This document shows positions 43,181 to 51,736 of a stretch of DNA of 64,000 bases, one piece after another. Below the pieces are notes generated by a model that did not search any database, was not told the origin of the DNA, and was given only the letters and a program-made list of their open reading frames with translations. Origin of the DNA: Methylobacterium sp. J-076 (GTDB lineage: Bacteria; Pseudomonadota; Alphaproteobacteria; Rhizobiales; Beijerinckiaceae). Within the stretch, counting starts at the first letter, position 1, and the number at the start of each line of letters is the position of its first letter. The stretch is taken from positions 92,895 through 156,894 of the forward strand of contig NZ_JAKSXW010000146.1 of NCBI RefSeq assembly GCF_022829405.1, read 5' to 3'. The position numbers and the translations under genes are program-made.

Positions 43181-43354
43181 CGCGCGCTCCTCCCGGGTCG
43201 ATGCTCACTTAGGGAGGATTGCGCCCCTTGGGCAGTCTCCATCGCCGAAGGGGGCCGGCGAAACGATCCGGGACGGCGCGTCACGGGGAAGCGCGCCGCC
43301 GCCGGATCGCGTCGCCCCGCCCGCGACGGCGGGCGAACCGGCGCCGCCGCCCCC

Positions 43355-44926
43355 TCAGGTCTTCTTGACGTTCCAGAACACCGGCACGCCTTCGAGCACG
43401 CCCGTGAGGGTCGGCTGGAACGAGGTCTGCACGAAGTACTGGCCGAGCGGCAGGTAGGGCAGGTCCGCGAAGGCCTGCTTCTGGATCTCGGCGGCGATGG
43501 CCTTCTGCTCCGCGACGCCCGGCGCATCGAGCCACTGGGTGCGCAGGGCCTCGATGCGCTCGCTCGTCGGCCAGCCGATGGCCGCGTTCTGGCCGTTGCC
43601 CCGCAGGAAGCCGCTGACGGCCGGGCTCGCCTGATCCAGCCCCGCCCAGAAGGTGCAGAACGCGTTCCAGCCGCCCTGCGCGATCGGATCCTTCTTGGCC
43701 CGCCGCTGCACGACGGTGCCCCAGTCCATCACCTGATAATCCACGTTGAAGCCCGCCCGCGTCAGCATGTCGGCGGCGACGTCGGCCAGTGCCTTGAGGG
43801 TCGGGAAGTCGGAGGCGCCCATCAGCACCACCTTCTCACCGTTGTAGCCCGCGGCGGCGAGGGCCTTCTTCGCGGCCGCGAAGTCCCGCGTGCCGGTCAG
43901 GGCGCCGAGCCCCGCATCGTTCGCCATCGGCAACTGGGGGCAGAAGAAGCCGACCGGCGTGTGCATCAGCTTGGGGTCATCCCCGGTCACCGCCTGCATG
44001 AAATCCGTCTGCTGCACGACCTTCAGCAGCACCTGCCGGATCGCGGGGTTGTCGAAGGGCGGGAGAAGCTGGTTCATCCGCAGGGTGCCGATGAGCCCGG
44101 TCGGATCCTTGATCTGCGTCGAGAGGCCGGACAGGGTCGGCACGAGATCGGCCGGGGGCTGCTCCCACCAGTCCATCTCGCCGGTCTGCATGGCCGAGGC
44201 GGCGGTGGCCTGATCGGGGAGCACGGTCCACTCCACCCGGTCGACGAAGGCGCGCTTGGGGCCGGAGGTCCATTGCGGCTCGCCGCCCTCGCGGGGCACG
44301 TAGCCCGCGAACTTCTCGTAGACGACCCGGGCGCCGACGATCCGCTCGTCCGCCTTGAAGCGGAACGGGCCGCTTCCGACCATCTCCGTCACCTGGGTGA
44401 AGGCGTCGGTCTTGGCCAGCCGCTCCGGCATGATCGCGCAGATCGAGGAGCCGACCTTGCCCAGGGCATCCGGCAGCAGCCCGAACCGCCTTTTCAACCG
44501 GAACTGGATGGTGGTGTCGTCGGGGGCGGACAACTCGTCCGTATAGCTCATGAGCGTCTGGCCCATGGCGTCGCGCTTGCCCCAGCGCGCGATGCTGGCG
44601 ACGCAATCCTTGGCCAGGACGGGCGTGCCGTCGTGGAACTTGAGGCCGGGCCGCAGGGTGAGCTTCCACTGCTTGCCGTCGTTCTCCACTGTGTGGCCCG
44701 CCACCATCTGCGGCTGCGCGGCGAACGTCGCATCCAGGCCGTAGAGCGTGTCGAACACCGCCAACCCGTGGTTCCGGGTGACGTAGGCCGTCGTCCAGAC
44801 GGGATCGAGCACCGTGAGGTCGGCCTGCGGGATGAACTTGAGGACCCGGGCGTTCGAACCCTGCGCGAGGGCGGGCGAGGCCAGCGCCGCGCCTGACACG
44901 GCCATGAAACGTCGTCTATTCAGCAC
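43355..44926 (-). CDS. Orphan Tat-exported solute-binding protein (peptide type)
   Basis: SBP family 5 binding protein of 523 residues. The GTG at 44926 is chosen: GGAG lies about eight bases upstream and it gives the twin-arginine signal NRRRFMAVSGAALASPALAQG directly. WKLTLRPGLKFHDGTPVLAKDCVASI is the family signature, and the segment TGLIGTLRMNQLLPPFDNPAIRQ is also typical. No permease or ATPase gene is adjacent, so it must use a transporter encoded elsewhere, possibly the one at 21.8-25.8 kb. Confidence 0.88.
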   Translation of the reverse strand: MLNRRRFMAVSGAALASPALAQGSNARVLKFIPQADLTVLDPVWTTAYVTRNHGLAVFDTLYGLDATFAAQPQMVAGHTVENDGKQWKLTLRPGLKFHDGTPVLAKDCVASIARWGKRDAMGQTLMSYTDELSAPDDTTIQFRLKRRFGLLPDALGKVGSSICAIMPERLAKTDAFTQVTEMVGSGPFRFKADERIVGARVVYEKFAGYVPREGGEPQWTSGPKRAFVDRVEWTVLPDQATAASAMQTGEMDWWEQPPADLVPTLSGLSTQIKDPTGLIGTLRMNQLLPPFDNPAIRQVLLKVVQQTDFMQAVTGDDPKLMHTPVGFFCPQLPMANDAGLGALTGTRDFAAAKKALAAAGYNGEKVVLMGASDFPTLKALADVAADMLTRAGFNVDYQVMDWGTVVQRRAKKDPIAQGGWNAFCTFWAGLDQASPAVSGFLRGNGQNAAIGWPTSERIEALRTQWLDAPGVAEQKAIAAEIQKQAFADLPYLPLGQYFVQTSFQPTLTGVLEGVPVFWNVKKT

Positions 44927-45046
44927 GATGCACGCTCCGATGGGGAAGACGGGCAAGCGTAGCATGGGCCGGGCCACCTTGACCGGCCGCAGCCCCGACA
45001 ATCCGGCCCGTCCTTCACCCGAGCCGGCGCCGGGGCGCGGGCGGCA

Positions 45047-45343
45047 CTACTGCAGGTAGGCGACGAACATCTCGGACACGGTACGGGTGGCGTAGCTCTC
45101 GGGGCTCTCGCCCCATCGCACCGGGAAGGCCTCCGCGACGCCCCGGCCGGCGAGGATGAGGGCCACCTCGTCCGGCTCCAGCCCGCCATCCAGGGCATGC
45201 GCCAGGGCGGCCGATTCGTGGGGGGGATGGGAGCGGACGCTCGTGCTCAACAGGGCGCCGACGATCTCGGCGATGTCGGGACGCGCCGCGCGCAGGGCGG
45301 CCGGGGACGAAGGCGGATGACGGTCAAACTCGTAGGCCAGCAT
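45047..45343 (-). CDS. Small hypothetical protein
   Basis: Protein of 98 residues, acidic/Ala-rich, with no family I recognise, no signal peptide and no membrane span. It begins MLAYEFDRH and has a plausible helical middle (ESAALAHALDGGLEPDEVALIL). It lies alone between the binding-protein gene and the pseudopilin operon, which it faces back to back. Confidence 0.5.
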   Translation of the reverse strand: MLAYEFDRHPPSSPAALRAARPDIAEIVGALLSTSVRSHPPHESAALAHALDGGLEPDEVALILAGRGVAEAFPVRWGESPESYATRTVSEMFVAYLQ

Positions 45344-45699
45344 GGTCGTGTGCTCTCAGTCTCTGATGTCGGGGATCGCTCGTCAGCTGCGAGCGGCAAC
45401 ACGACGGACCACACATCGGCTTGAGAACGGTGTTGTGTACGATGATCATTAATCGTCTCCGTATTGGCGGTGCGAAGACCGTGAAATCGATGCTCCGAAT
45501 GTGGTCGTCGGGCGCGAGAATGTCCTGCCATATTGGTGCGGCCGGGAAGCAGCGATCGTTCGCGGGGGGCCGGCCCGGGAGCAGAAGCCTCGACCCGCCG
45601 CCGGGGCCGGGCGTCCCGAAACCGAATCTTCACCACGATCCTCTTGTCTCGCGGCGATGGGCCGGGACGGCCCCGTGGCCCGAGGGGAATGGCGCGGAC
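45344..45699. other. Upstream region of the pseudopilin operon
   Basis: About 355 bases. The left half is less GC-rich and contains the imperfect palindrome GATGATCATTAATCG near 45438-45452, a possible promoter or operator zone. The gspH-like frame is open upstream to 45421, but that extension has no prepilin character and is not used. GAGGGGA (45682-45688) is the likely ribosome site for the GTG at 45700. Confidence 0.4.
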
Positions 45700-46170
45700 G
45701 TGTCGGCGGGGCGAAGCGGCCAGGGAGCGGGCGGGGACGCGGGCTTCACGCTCGTGGAGATGCTCGTGACCCTGGTGATCGTGGGCATCGCCGCCTCGGT
45801 GGCGTTCCAGTTCGCGGGGGCGGGCTCGGCGGGCGGGCGCCGCGCCGCCCGCCTCTCCACGGCGCTCGGCGCCGAAATTGGCCTGCTGCGCGCCCAGGCG
45901 ATCCGCTCCGGCCAGCCGACGCAGCTCGTCTTCGAGGCCGCGACCGGCCGCTTCTTCAGCTCCCGCCCGGGGGCGGCCCCCATCGCCACCGCGCCCCTGC
46001 CGATCCTCGTCCAGGTGGAGGAGACGCCCTCCGCGACGCCGGGGGAGATCCGCTTCCTGCCCGACGGGGGATCGAGCGGCGGACGCATCGTCATCGGCTC
46101 GGCGCGGGACGGCGCCGTCCTCACCGTGGGCGCGCTGATCGGGCGGGCGCGGCGGGAGGCGGCGCCATGA
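45700..46170 (+). CDS. GspH-like minor pseudopilin
   Basis: Prepilin-like protein of 156 residues from a GTG at 45700. The type IV prepilin leader is cut at Gly15 before FTLVEMLVTLVIVGIAA, with the Glu at +5 of the mature form, followed by the hydrophobic helix and a GspH-type globular domain (IRSGQPTQLVFEAATGRFF). It would sit in the tip or shaft of a type II secretion pseudopilus. First of four overlapping genes. Confidence 0.85.
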   Translation: MSAGRSGQGAGGDAGFTLVEMLVTLVIVGIAASVAFQFAGAGSAGGRRAARLSTALGAEIGLLRAQAIRSGQPTQLVFEAATGRFFSSRPGAAPIATAPLPILVQVEETPSATPGEIRFLPDGGSSGGRIVIGSARDGAVLTVGALIGRARREAAP

Positions 46171-46589
46171 AAGTCCACCAGAGCGGGTCCGAGAGCGGCC
46201 CGGGTCCCGGGCGCGATTCCGGCGGCGAGGACGGCTTCACGGTCGTGGAGGTGCTCGTCTCCTTCGCCATCGCCGCCATCGGCATGCTCCTCGCCCTGCA
46301 GATCGCGGGGGAGACGATGGGTAGCCTGCGCCGGTCGGCGCGCCTCGACACCGAGGCGGACGAGGCCGAGGGCATCTGCCTGCGCAGGGTCGCCTCCGGC
46401 CCCCTGTCCGCCGGGCTCGCCGAGGGCCGCTTCGCGGACGGGCGCCCCTGGACGCTGACGGTGAGCGACGTCCGCGCGGTGCTGCCCGCGCACCGGGGGC
46501 CGCCGGTCTGGCGGCTGGTCCTCACCCGCGGCGGGCCGGAGGGGCCTGCGGTCTACACCACCCTTCTCCCCGGCAAGCCCGATGCCTGA
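46167..46589 (+). CDS. GspI-like minor pseudopilin
   Basis: Protein of 140 residues with prepilin cleavage GGEDG before FTVVEVLVSFAIAAIGMLLAL (Glu +5). Size, order and the C-terminal RPWTLTVSDV region fit GspI. The start overlaps the GspH-like stop by four bases, and its own end overlaps the GspJ-like start by eight. Confidence 0.85.
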   Translation: MKVHQSGSESGPGPGRDSGGEDGFTVVEVLVSFAIAAIGMLLALQIAGETMGSLRRSARLDTEADEAEGICLRRVASGPLSAGLAEGRFADGRPWTLTVSDVRAVLPAHRGPPVWRLVLTRGGPEGPAVYTTLLPGKPDA

Positions 46590-47223
46590 AGTGAGGCAGG
46601 AACACGGGCGGGCGGGCTCGGCCGGGGATGGGGCGCAAGCCGGCTTCGCCCTGGTGGAGGTCCTCGTCTCCCTGGCGCTGGCGGCGCTGATCGGCGTGCT
46701 GATGGTCGAGACCGTGCGGGTCGCCGGCCGCACCGCCGCCGCCGTCGCCGTGGCGGAGGGGGCGGGCGAGGTGCAGGCGGTGCGCGACCACCTGCGCCGC
46801 ACCCTCGGCACCCTCGCCAGCCGCCACATGGACGGCTCCCTCCCGGTGCTGCAGGGCGGGCCGGACGGCCTCTCGGCCGCCATCGCCCCCGACCGGGTGC
46901 TCGAACGCCCGGCCGAGCTCGTCGCCTCCCTCGCGGGCGTCCCGCGCGGCGGCGGCGCCTTCGACTTGGTGGAGCGGCAGATCCCCCTCGAAACCCTGCA
47001 GGGCACGGCGCGGACCGCGCGGTCCGAGGTGCTGCTGGGGCGGATCGCCGGCGTGGCGTTCCAGTATTTCGGGGCGCCGGCCAAGGGGCTCCCGCCCGCA
47101 TGGGTCGCCCAGTGGGGCCGCACGGACCGGCAGCCCGACCTCGTGGAGGTGCGGATCGCCTTCGGCCCGGCGGACCGGCGCCGCTGGCCTCCCCTGCTGA
47201 TCGCCACGGGCGGCCAGCCGTGA
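46582..47223 (+). CDS. GspJ-like minor pseudopilin
   Basis: Protein of 213 residues with prepilin cleavage AQAG before FALVEVLVSLALAALIGVLM (Glu +5) and a long globular domain ending RRWPPLLIATGGQP, as in GspJ. It forms the tip trimer with the GspI- and GspK-like proteins. Coupled on both sides. Confidence 0.85.
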   Translation: MPEVRQEHGRAGSAGDGAQAGFALVEVLVSLALAALIGVLMVETVRVAGRTAAAVAVAEGAGEVQAVRDHLRRTLGTLASRHMDGSLPVLQGGPDGLSAAIAPDRVLERPAELVASLAGVPRGGGAFDLVERQIPLETLQGTARTARSEVLLGRIAGVAFQYFGAPAKGLPPAWVAQWGRTDRQPDLVEVRIAFGPADRRRWPPLLIATGGQP

Positions 47224-48113
47224 GCGCGGAGTCGCCCCACGAGGACGGCTTCGTCCTCGTCTCGGTGGTGATGGTGCTGGCCGCCGTCAGCGCCGTCCTC
47301 GCCACGGGGATCCTGCAGACGCAGGCGCATGCCGCCCTCGCCCGGACGCGGGCCGACCTCGCCCACCTGCAGGGGATGGCCGACGGGGTCGCCCGGCTCC
47401 TCGCCTACGATCTCGCCGTGGGCCGAACCTACCGCCTCGTCGGCCTCGGCCTGCCCGAGGACGGGACGAGCGTCGCCTGCCCCCTCGGCGCGGGGCGGAC
47501 GGCGGTCGTCTCGCTGGAGGACCAGGGGCGGTTGATCGACCTCAACCGGACGCCGCGGCCGGCGATGGAGGAGGCGTTCCGGACGCTCGGCATCCAGGAC
47601 CGGGACGCCCTCGCCCTCTCCGCCGAGATCGCCGACTACCGCGATGCCGACGACGTGCCGGAGCCCGGCGGCGGGGCGGAGCTGGCGCAGTACCGGGCGC
47701 GCGGCCTCGCCTACGGCCCGCGCAACGGCCCGTTCCTCAGCGTCGATGAGATCGGGCGCCTGCCGTCCATGACCCCGCAGCTCGCGGCGAAGCTCCAGCC
47801 GGCGCTCACCGTCTACAACGAGGGCGGGACGTTCAACCTCGCTGCCCTCACGCGGCGGCTCAATCCCGCGGCGGTGCCGTCCCTCCCGGCGTCGGGCAAG
47901 GGCGTCCCCTCCCCGCGCCAGTATTTCCGGATGTCGGTGACCCTGGTGCAGGGAACGGCGCGGGCGGGCCGGACCGGCATCTATGCCCTGGGCGGGAGCC
48001 GCACCGGCACCGACTTCCTGGTCTGGCAGCCGGGCGTGGCGGCCCCCGCCCCCGCCCCCGCCATCGACCACCGGGCCTGCGGTGCGATCCGCGCGGCGCT
48101 CCTCGGCGGGTAG
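47220..48113 (+). CDS. GspK-like minor pseudopilin, GTG start
   Basis: Protein of 297 residues starting GTG at 47220 (GTGA overlap). The prepilin leader is cut at EDG before FVLVSVVMVLAAVSAVLATG; the +5 residue is Ser, not Glu, which is the known hallmark of GspK. The large globular part has VVSLEDQGRLIDLNRTP and the helix-hairpin-like FLSVDEIGRLPSMTPQL. It caps the pseudopilus. No GspC, D, E, F, G, L, M or peptidase gene is in the window. Confidence 0.9.
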   Translation: MSAESPHEDGFVLVSVVMVLAAVSAVLATGILQTQAHAALARTRADLAHLQGMADGVARLLAYDLAVGRTYRLVGLGLPEDGTSVACPLGAGRTAVVSLEDQGRLIDLNRTPRPAMEEAFRTLGIQDRDALALSAEIADYRDADDVPEPGGGAELAQYRARGLAYGPRNGPFLSVDEIGRLPSMTPQLAAKLQPALTVYNEGGTFNLAALTRRLNPAAVPSLPASGKGVPSPRQYFRMSVTLVQGTARAGRTGIYALGGSRTGTDFLVWQPGVAAPAPAPAIDHRACGAIRAALLGG

Positions 48114-48135
48114 GCGGGGCCGGGGACGGTGCGGG

Positions 48136-48750
48136 TCAGGGGCGCGGGGGCGCGGGGCGGTCGAGCCCGTCGCTGAAGCTGTCGAGGGCGGCGATGTCGC
48201 GTTCCAGGCGCGGGGCGTCGAGGGGGTCGCCGCCGTAGGTCATGGCGATCCGGCCCCGGCGGTCGAACAGCAGGATCGTCGGCGGAGGCTCGGGAAGGGA
48301 GGCGCTCGGGTAACGCAGCGTCTCGAGGACCACCTTCGTCCCCTCGGCGTCGGAGGGGAGGACGCGCAGGCGCGCCGTCGGGCCGAGGAGGTCGTCGGCG
48401 AAGGTCCGCAGCCGCGCCACGTCGTCGGCGGCCGGATCCGTGTCGATGGCGAGGAAGACGACGCGGCTTCGCAAACCCGCGGGCAGGTCGCGGGCGAGCC
48501 TGTCGAGGTCCATGGTGCGGGTGACGCAGAGGATCGTGCAGCCCGCGCTCAGGAAGGAGACGACGGCGAGCCGATCCGTCAGGTCCCCGGCCGAGACGGC
48601 CCTGCCATGGACATCCACCCGGCGTTCCACCCCGCCGTGCCCCCACAGCAGCCGCCCGAGGTCCGTCGCCCCGTCCTCCGCCGCCGAGGGCCCGGTTCCG
48701 AGCACCGTGGCGGCCAGGGCGAGCGCGCAGCGGAGGCGGGTGGTCGTCAT
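48136..48750 (-). CDS. SCO1/SenC-like exported thioredoxin-fold protein
   Basis: Protein of 204 residues with a signal peptide (cleavage after PSAAE region) and a thioredoxin fold. The CxxxC pair is Cys71 and Cys75 in SAGCTILCVTRT, as in SCO proteins that help build the CuA site of cytochrome oxidase. No His follows the CxxxC in the rest of the protein, so the third copper ligand of SCO proteins is missing. It may be a thiol-disulfide protein rather than a copper donor. Convergent with the pseudopilin operon. Confidence 0.75.
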   Translation of the reverse strand: MTTTRLRCALALAATVLGTGPSAAEDGATDLGRLLWGHGGVERRVDVHGRAVSAGDLTDRLAVVSFLSAGCTILCVTRTMDLDRLARDLPAGLRSRVVFLAIDTDPAADDVARLRTFADDLLGPTARLRVLPSDAEGTKVVLETLRYPSASLPEPPPTILLFDRRGRIAMTYGGDPLDAPRLERDIAALDSFSDGLDRPAPPRP

Positions 48751-48888
48751 CGGCGGCGGATTCTTCTAGCGACGACTGTTGCCGTGGCGGTGAATGCCGC
48801 TCCGAATACCCTCAAAAGATTGCCGGTTTCTGCCGAAGCCGCGCGCTGCAGCTTCTGAGCGGGTCGCGGATGCGCCGCCGGGCCGGTC

Positions 48889-49563
48889 TCAGCCCGTCGC
48901 CGGCTTCACGAACCTGCACTTGCCGCGCAACGACCACGGACCCTCCAGGCCGATCTCGGCGCAGAAGGCGTTCACCCCGCGCATGACGCCGGGGAAGCGA
49001 CCGCCCAGGCTGTCGTAGTCGTCGGCGATCAACAGGCCGCCGGGGCGCAGGACCGGCCACCACGCCCGCAGGTCGGCGGCGACCGAGGCTTCCTCGTGGC
49101 CGGCATCGAGGTGGATGACGTCGGCGGTGACGCCGCGCAGGCGCATCAGCTCGGCGGCGTTCACCGAATCGAGGGGCAGCGGCACGATCCGGTCGGCCAT
49201 GCCCTCGCGCAGGACGTTGGCGAGGAAGGTGCGGTAGAGGCTCGGGAAGCCGTTCTCGGTGGCCAGCTCGGCGAACAGGCCCTCGTCCGCCCAATGGTCG
49301 ACGGCGCCGAGCCACGTATCCACCGCCACGACGGTGCCGGCCACCCCGCGCTCGGCCATCGTCCGGGCGAGGTAGAGGGCGCTCGCCCCCTTCCACGTCC
49401 CGATCTCGACCACGACGGAGGGACGCAGCCCGGTGACCGCCTCCTCCAGATAGGGGTGGATGCTGCGCCAGCCCTGCAGATCGAGGGGGCGGAGGGCTTC
49501 CGGGGGATCCGCGAACGGATCCCGGCCGTGCCACAGGGCGGCGATGATGTCCTGTCGGGTCAT
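48889..49563 (-). CDS. SAM-dependent methyltransferase (Methyltransf_24 type)
   Basis: Class I methyltransferase of 224 residues. VVVEIGTWKGASALYLA is the SAM-binding motif I, followed by VVAVDTWLG with the acidic residue, DVIHLDAGHEEASVAADL, and PGGLLIADDYDS. The family (cephalosporin hydroxylase/O-methyltransferase-like) often sits in glycan clusters. It is last gene of a leftward glycosyltransferase operon, 38 bases after the preceding stop, and may cap a sugar by methylation. Confidence 0.85.
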   Translation of the reverse strand: MTRQDIIAALWHGRDPFADPPEALRPLDLQGWRSIHPYLEEAVTGLRPSVVVEIGTWKGASALYLARTMAERGVAGTVVAVDTWLGAVDHWADEGLFAELATENGFPSLYRTFLANVLREGMADRIVPLPLDSVNAAELMRLRGVTADVIHLDAGHEEASVAADLRAWWPVLRPGGLLIADDYDSLGGRFPGVMRGVNAFCAEIGLEGPWSLRGKCRFVKPATG

Positions 49564-49601
49564 GGGGCAAGCTTCAGGGGAGAGATGGGGCGGAGGGCGG
49601 C

Positions 49602-50660
49602 TCAGAGGCCGGCGCGGAGGTCGGCGTAGAGCGCTTCGCAGCGGTCGAGCCAGCGGTCCCGGGTGAAGTGGGCGAGGACGCGCCCGCGGGGGACGGACCG
49701 GGGGATGGCGATGGCCTCGCCGACCGCCCGCGCCAGGGCGGCCTCGTCCCCCTGCGGGACGAGGCGACCGGCCTCGCCGACCACCTCCGGCGCGGCCCCG
49801 GTGGCGAACCCGGCGACGGGCAGGCCGCAGGCCATGGCCTCGATGGCCACCAGCCCGAACGGCTCGTCCCAGCACGGGGTGAACAGGAAGACGGAGGCCC
49901 GGCCGATCTCGCCCGCCAGGGCCGCCCCGGTCAGGTGGCCGCCGTAGCGGATCGCCCCGCCGAGCCGGGGGGCGACCTGCGCCGCCCAGTAATCCGGCTC
50001 CTCGACGGGGCCGTACAGGGTCAGGGCCACCCCCGCCCGCCGGGCCGCGGCGATGGCGTGGTGGGCGCCCTTCACGGCGGCGATGCGCCCGCACCAGACG
50101 GCGCCGCCGTCGCCGCGCTCCTGGAAGGGCCACGCCGCGGGGTCGATGCCGTTGGGAAGCACCGAGACTTCCGGCGGCGCGCCCTGCGGCCACCAGGCCG
50201 CGCGCTGCGCCCGCGAGGGCGTCGTGAGCCTGTGCCGGGGCGCCGGGCTCTCGTGGACGAACCAGCGGAGGGCGTCGTAGGGGGGAACGTGCAGCGAGGT
50301 CAGCGTCGGCACGGCGCCCCGGCGCGCGCCGTCGAGGGGGAACCGGCTCAGGCTGTTGTTGTGCAGCAGGTCGAAGCCGCCCCCGGCGATGCGCGCGCAG
50401 GCGGCGGCGTAGCCGGCATCGACATGGGCCGTGAGCCCCCCATCGCCCCGATGCTCGAGGCCGGGGAAGCGCGCCTCGTGGTGGACCGGGATCACCGGAT
50501 CGAGGGCGAAGCGGCGGTCGCTGTCGCCGGCGGCGAACAGCACCACCTCGTGGCCCCGCGCGCCCAGGCCCTCGGCGAGATGCCAGGTATAGGCTTCGAG
50601 GCCCCCTGCGAAGGGCGGCGCGATGGGGTGGCGGAGATGCGCGAGGAGGGCGATCCTCAC
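49602..50660 (-). CDS. Family 4 glycosyltransferase, GTG start
   Basis: GT-B retaining glycosyltransferase of 352 residues. The N-terminus VRIALLAHLRHPIAPPFAGGLEAYTWHLAEGL shows the acceptor-side glycine loop. The C-terminal donor site has VWCGRIAAVKG, and the E-x7-E motif in WDEPFGLVAIEAMACGLP. The GTG at 50660 overlaps the previous stop as GTGA. Part of the leftward operon. Confidence 0.9.
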   Translation of the reverse strand: MRIALLAHLRHPIAPPFAGGLEAYTWHLAEGLGARGHEVVLFAAGDSDRRFALDPVIPVHHEARFPGLEHRGDGGLTAHVDAGYAAACARIAGGGFDLLHNNSLSRFPLDGARRGAVPTLTSLHVPPYDALRWFVHESPAPRHRLTTPSRAQRAAWWPQGAPPEVSVLPNGIDPAAWPFQERGDGGAVWCGRIAAVKGAHHAIAAARRAGVALTLYGPVEEPDYWAAQVAPRLGGAIRYGGHLTGAALAGEIGRASVFLFTPCWDEPFGLVAIEAMACGLPVAGFATGAAPEVVGEAGRLVPQGDEAALARAVGEAIAIPRSVPRGRVLAHFTRDRWLDRCEALYADLRAGL

Positions 50661-51604
50661 GCGACGACCGGCGCGGGCTCGCTCCCCGGCACCGTCGCCG
50701 GCACGGCCTGCAGCGCCTCCATGTGGCGGATGACGGAGGCGGAGTTGGTGTAGGGCTGGTGGCTCTGCTGTCCGGTGAGGGAGAGGTCCTCGGGGCCGGG
50801 CCGGCGCAGGATGGCGATCGGCCGGCCGGGGGTGTCGTCGATCAGGCCCATCACCTTGAACGCGTAGAGCCAGTGGCCCATCGTCCGGTAGCCCCACTTG
50901 GCCTCGAACAGTTCGGCGTTGCGCACCACGCTCTCCAGGTGATGCACCGGGGGCATGTGGTGGGGGTGATACTGGTGGTAGGCCCGCGCGCCCTTCATCC
51001 AGGCGATCGGGATGCCCTGCCGGTCGAGGAGCTTGCCGAAATCCGTGTCCTCGCCGCCGTAGCCGGTGTAGCGCTCGTCGAAGCCGCCGGTGGCCAGGAA
51101 GGTCGCCCGGCGGATGGCGAAATTCAGGGACCAGAAGCAGCGGTAGTCGTGGCAGATCTCGATGCCGGCGGCGGGCGGGCCGCGCCGGTCCGAATGCCGC
51201 TCCGCCGCCGCGTCGAGACCGGGATAGTCCCACGGGCCGAGGGTGGCGCGCTCGGGCAGGTGTAGCACCTCGCCCATCAGCAGCCCGTCGAGTTCCGAGA
51301 GGGCGCGGGCGTAGTCGGCCACGAGGCCGGGCGCGGGGATGCAGTCCACGTCGAGGAAGACCACGTCGTCCCCCGTCGCCGCCGCGACACCCCGGTTGCG
51401 GGCCGCGGCGAGGGGCAGCTCACGCCCCGGCACGAGGATCTGGCGGACGGGGAAGCCGACCTCGGGCAGGTCGTAGGGCGCGTCCTGCATCACCGCGACG
51501 ATGAACTCGGCGGGGGGCTGCGTCTGGCGCTCCAGGCCGAGGAGCACGTTGCGCAGGTGCGCCGGCCGGCCCTTGGCCAGGGTCACGACGGAAACGGTGG
51601 GCAT
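50657..51604 (-). CDS. Family 2 glycosyltransferase with galactosyltransferase-type C-terminus
   Basis: GT-A enzyme of 315 residues starting MPTVSVVTLAKGRPAHLRN. The metal motif is DVDC in VFLDVDCIP and the Glyco_transf_7C motif is GFDERYTGYGGEDTDFG. A paralog lies two genes upstream at 52903-53778. It has a four-base overlap with the family 4 gene. An in-frame start at 51673 would add 23 residues without support. Confidence 0.9.
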   Translation of the reverse strand: MPTVSVVTLAKGRPAHLRNVLLGLERQTQPPAEFIVAVMQDAPYDLPEVGFPVRQILVPGRELPLAAARNRGVAAATGDDVVFLDVDCIPAPGLVADYARALSELDGLLMGEVLHLPERATLGPWDYPGLDAAAERHSDRRGPPAAGIEICHDYRCFWSLNFAIRRATFLATGGFDERYTGYGGEDTDFGKLLDRQGIPIAWMKGARAYHQYHPHHMPPVHHLESVVRNAELFEAKWGYRTMGHWLYAFKVMGLIDDTPGRPIAILRRPGPEDLSLTGQQSHQPYTNSASVIRHMEALQAVPATVPGSEPAPVVA

Positions 51605-51736
51605 GGGCGGGCCTTCGTCGGTGTGGAAGAGAATTTTGGGGCTGCGACCGTCCGCCCCTGCCGACCCCGTCATTGCTTCGCTCCGCCCGCGATGACGGCG
51701 GAGGGAGTGGGCGGCGGACGGGGTGTGCAGACGGTC

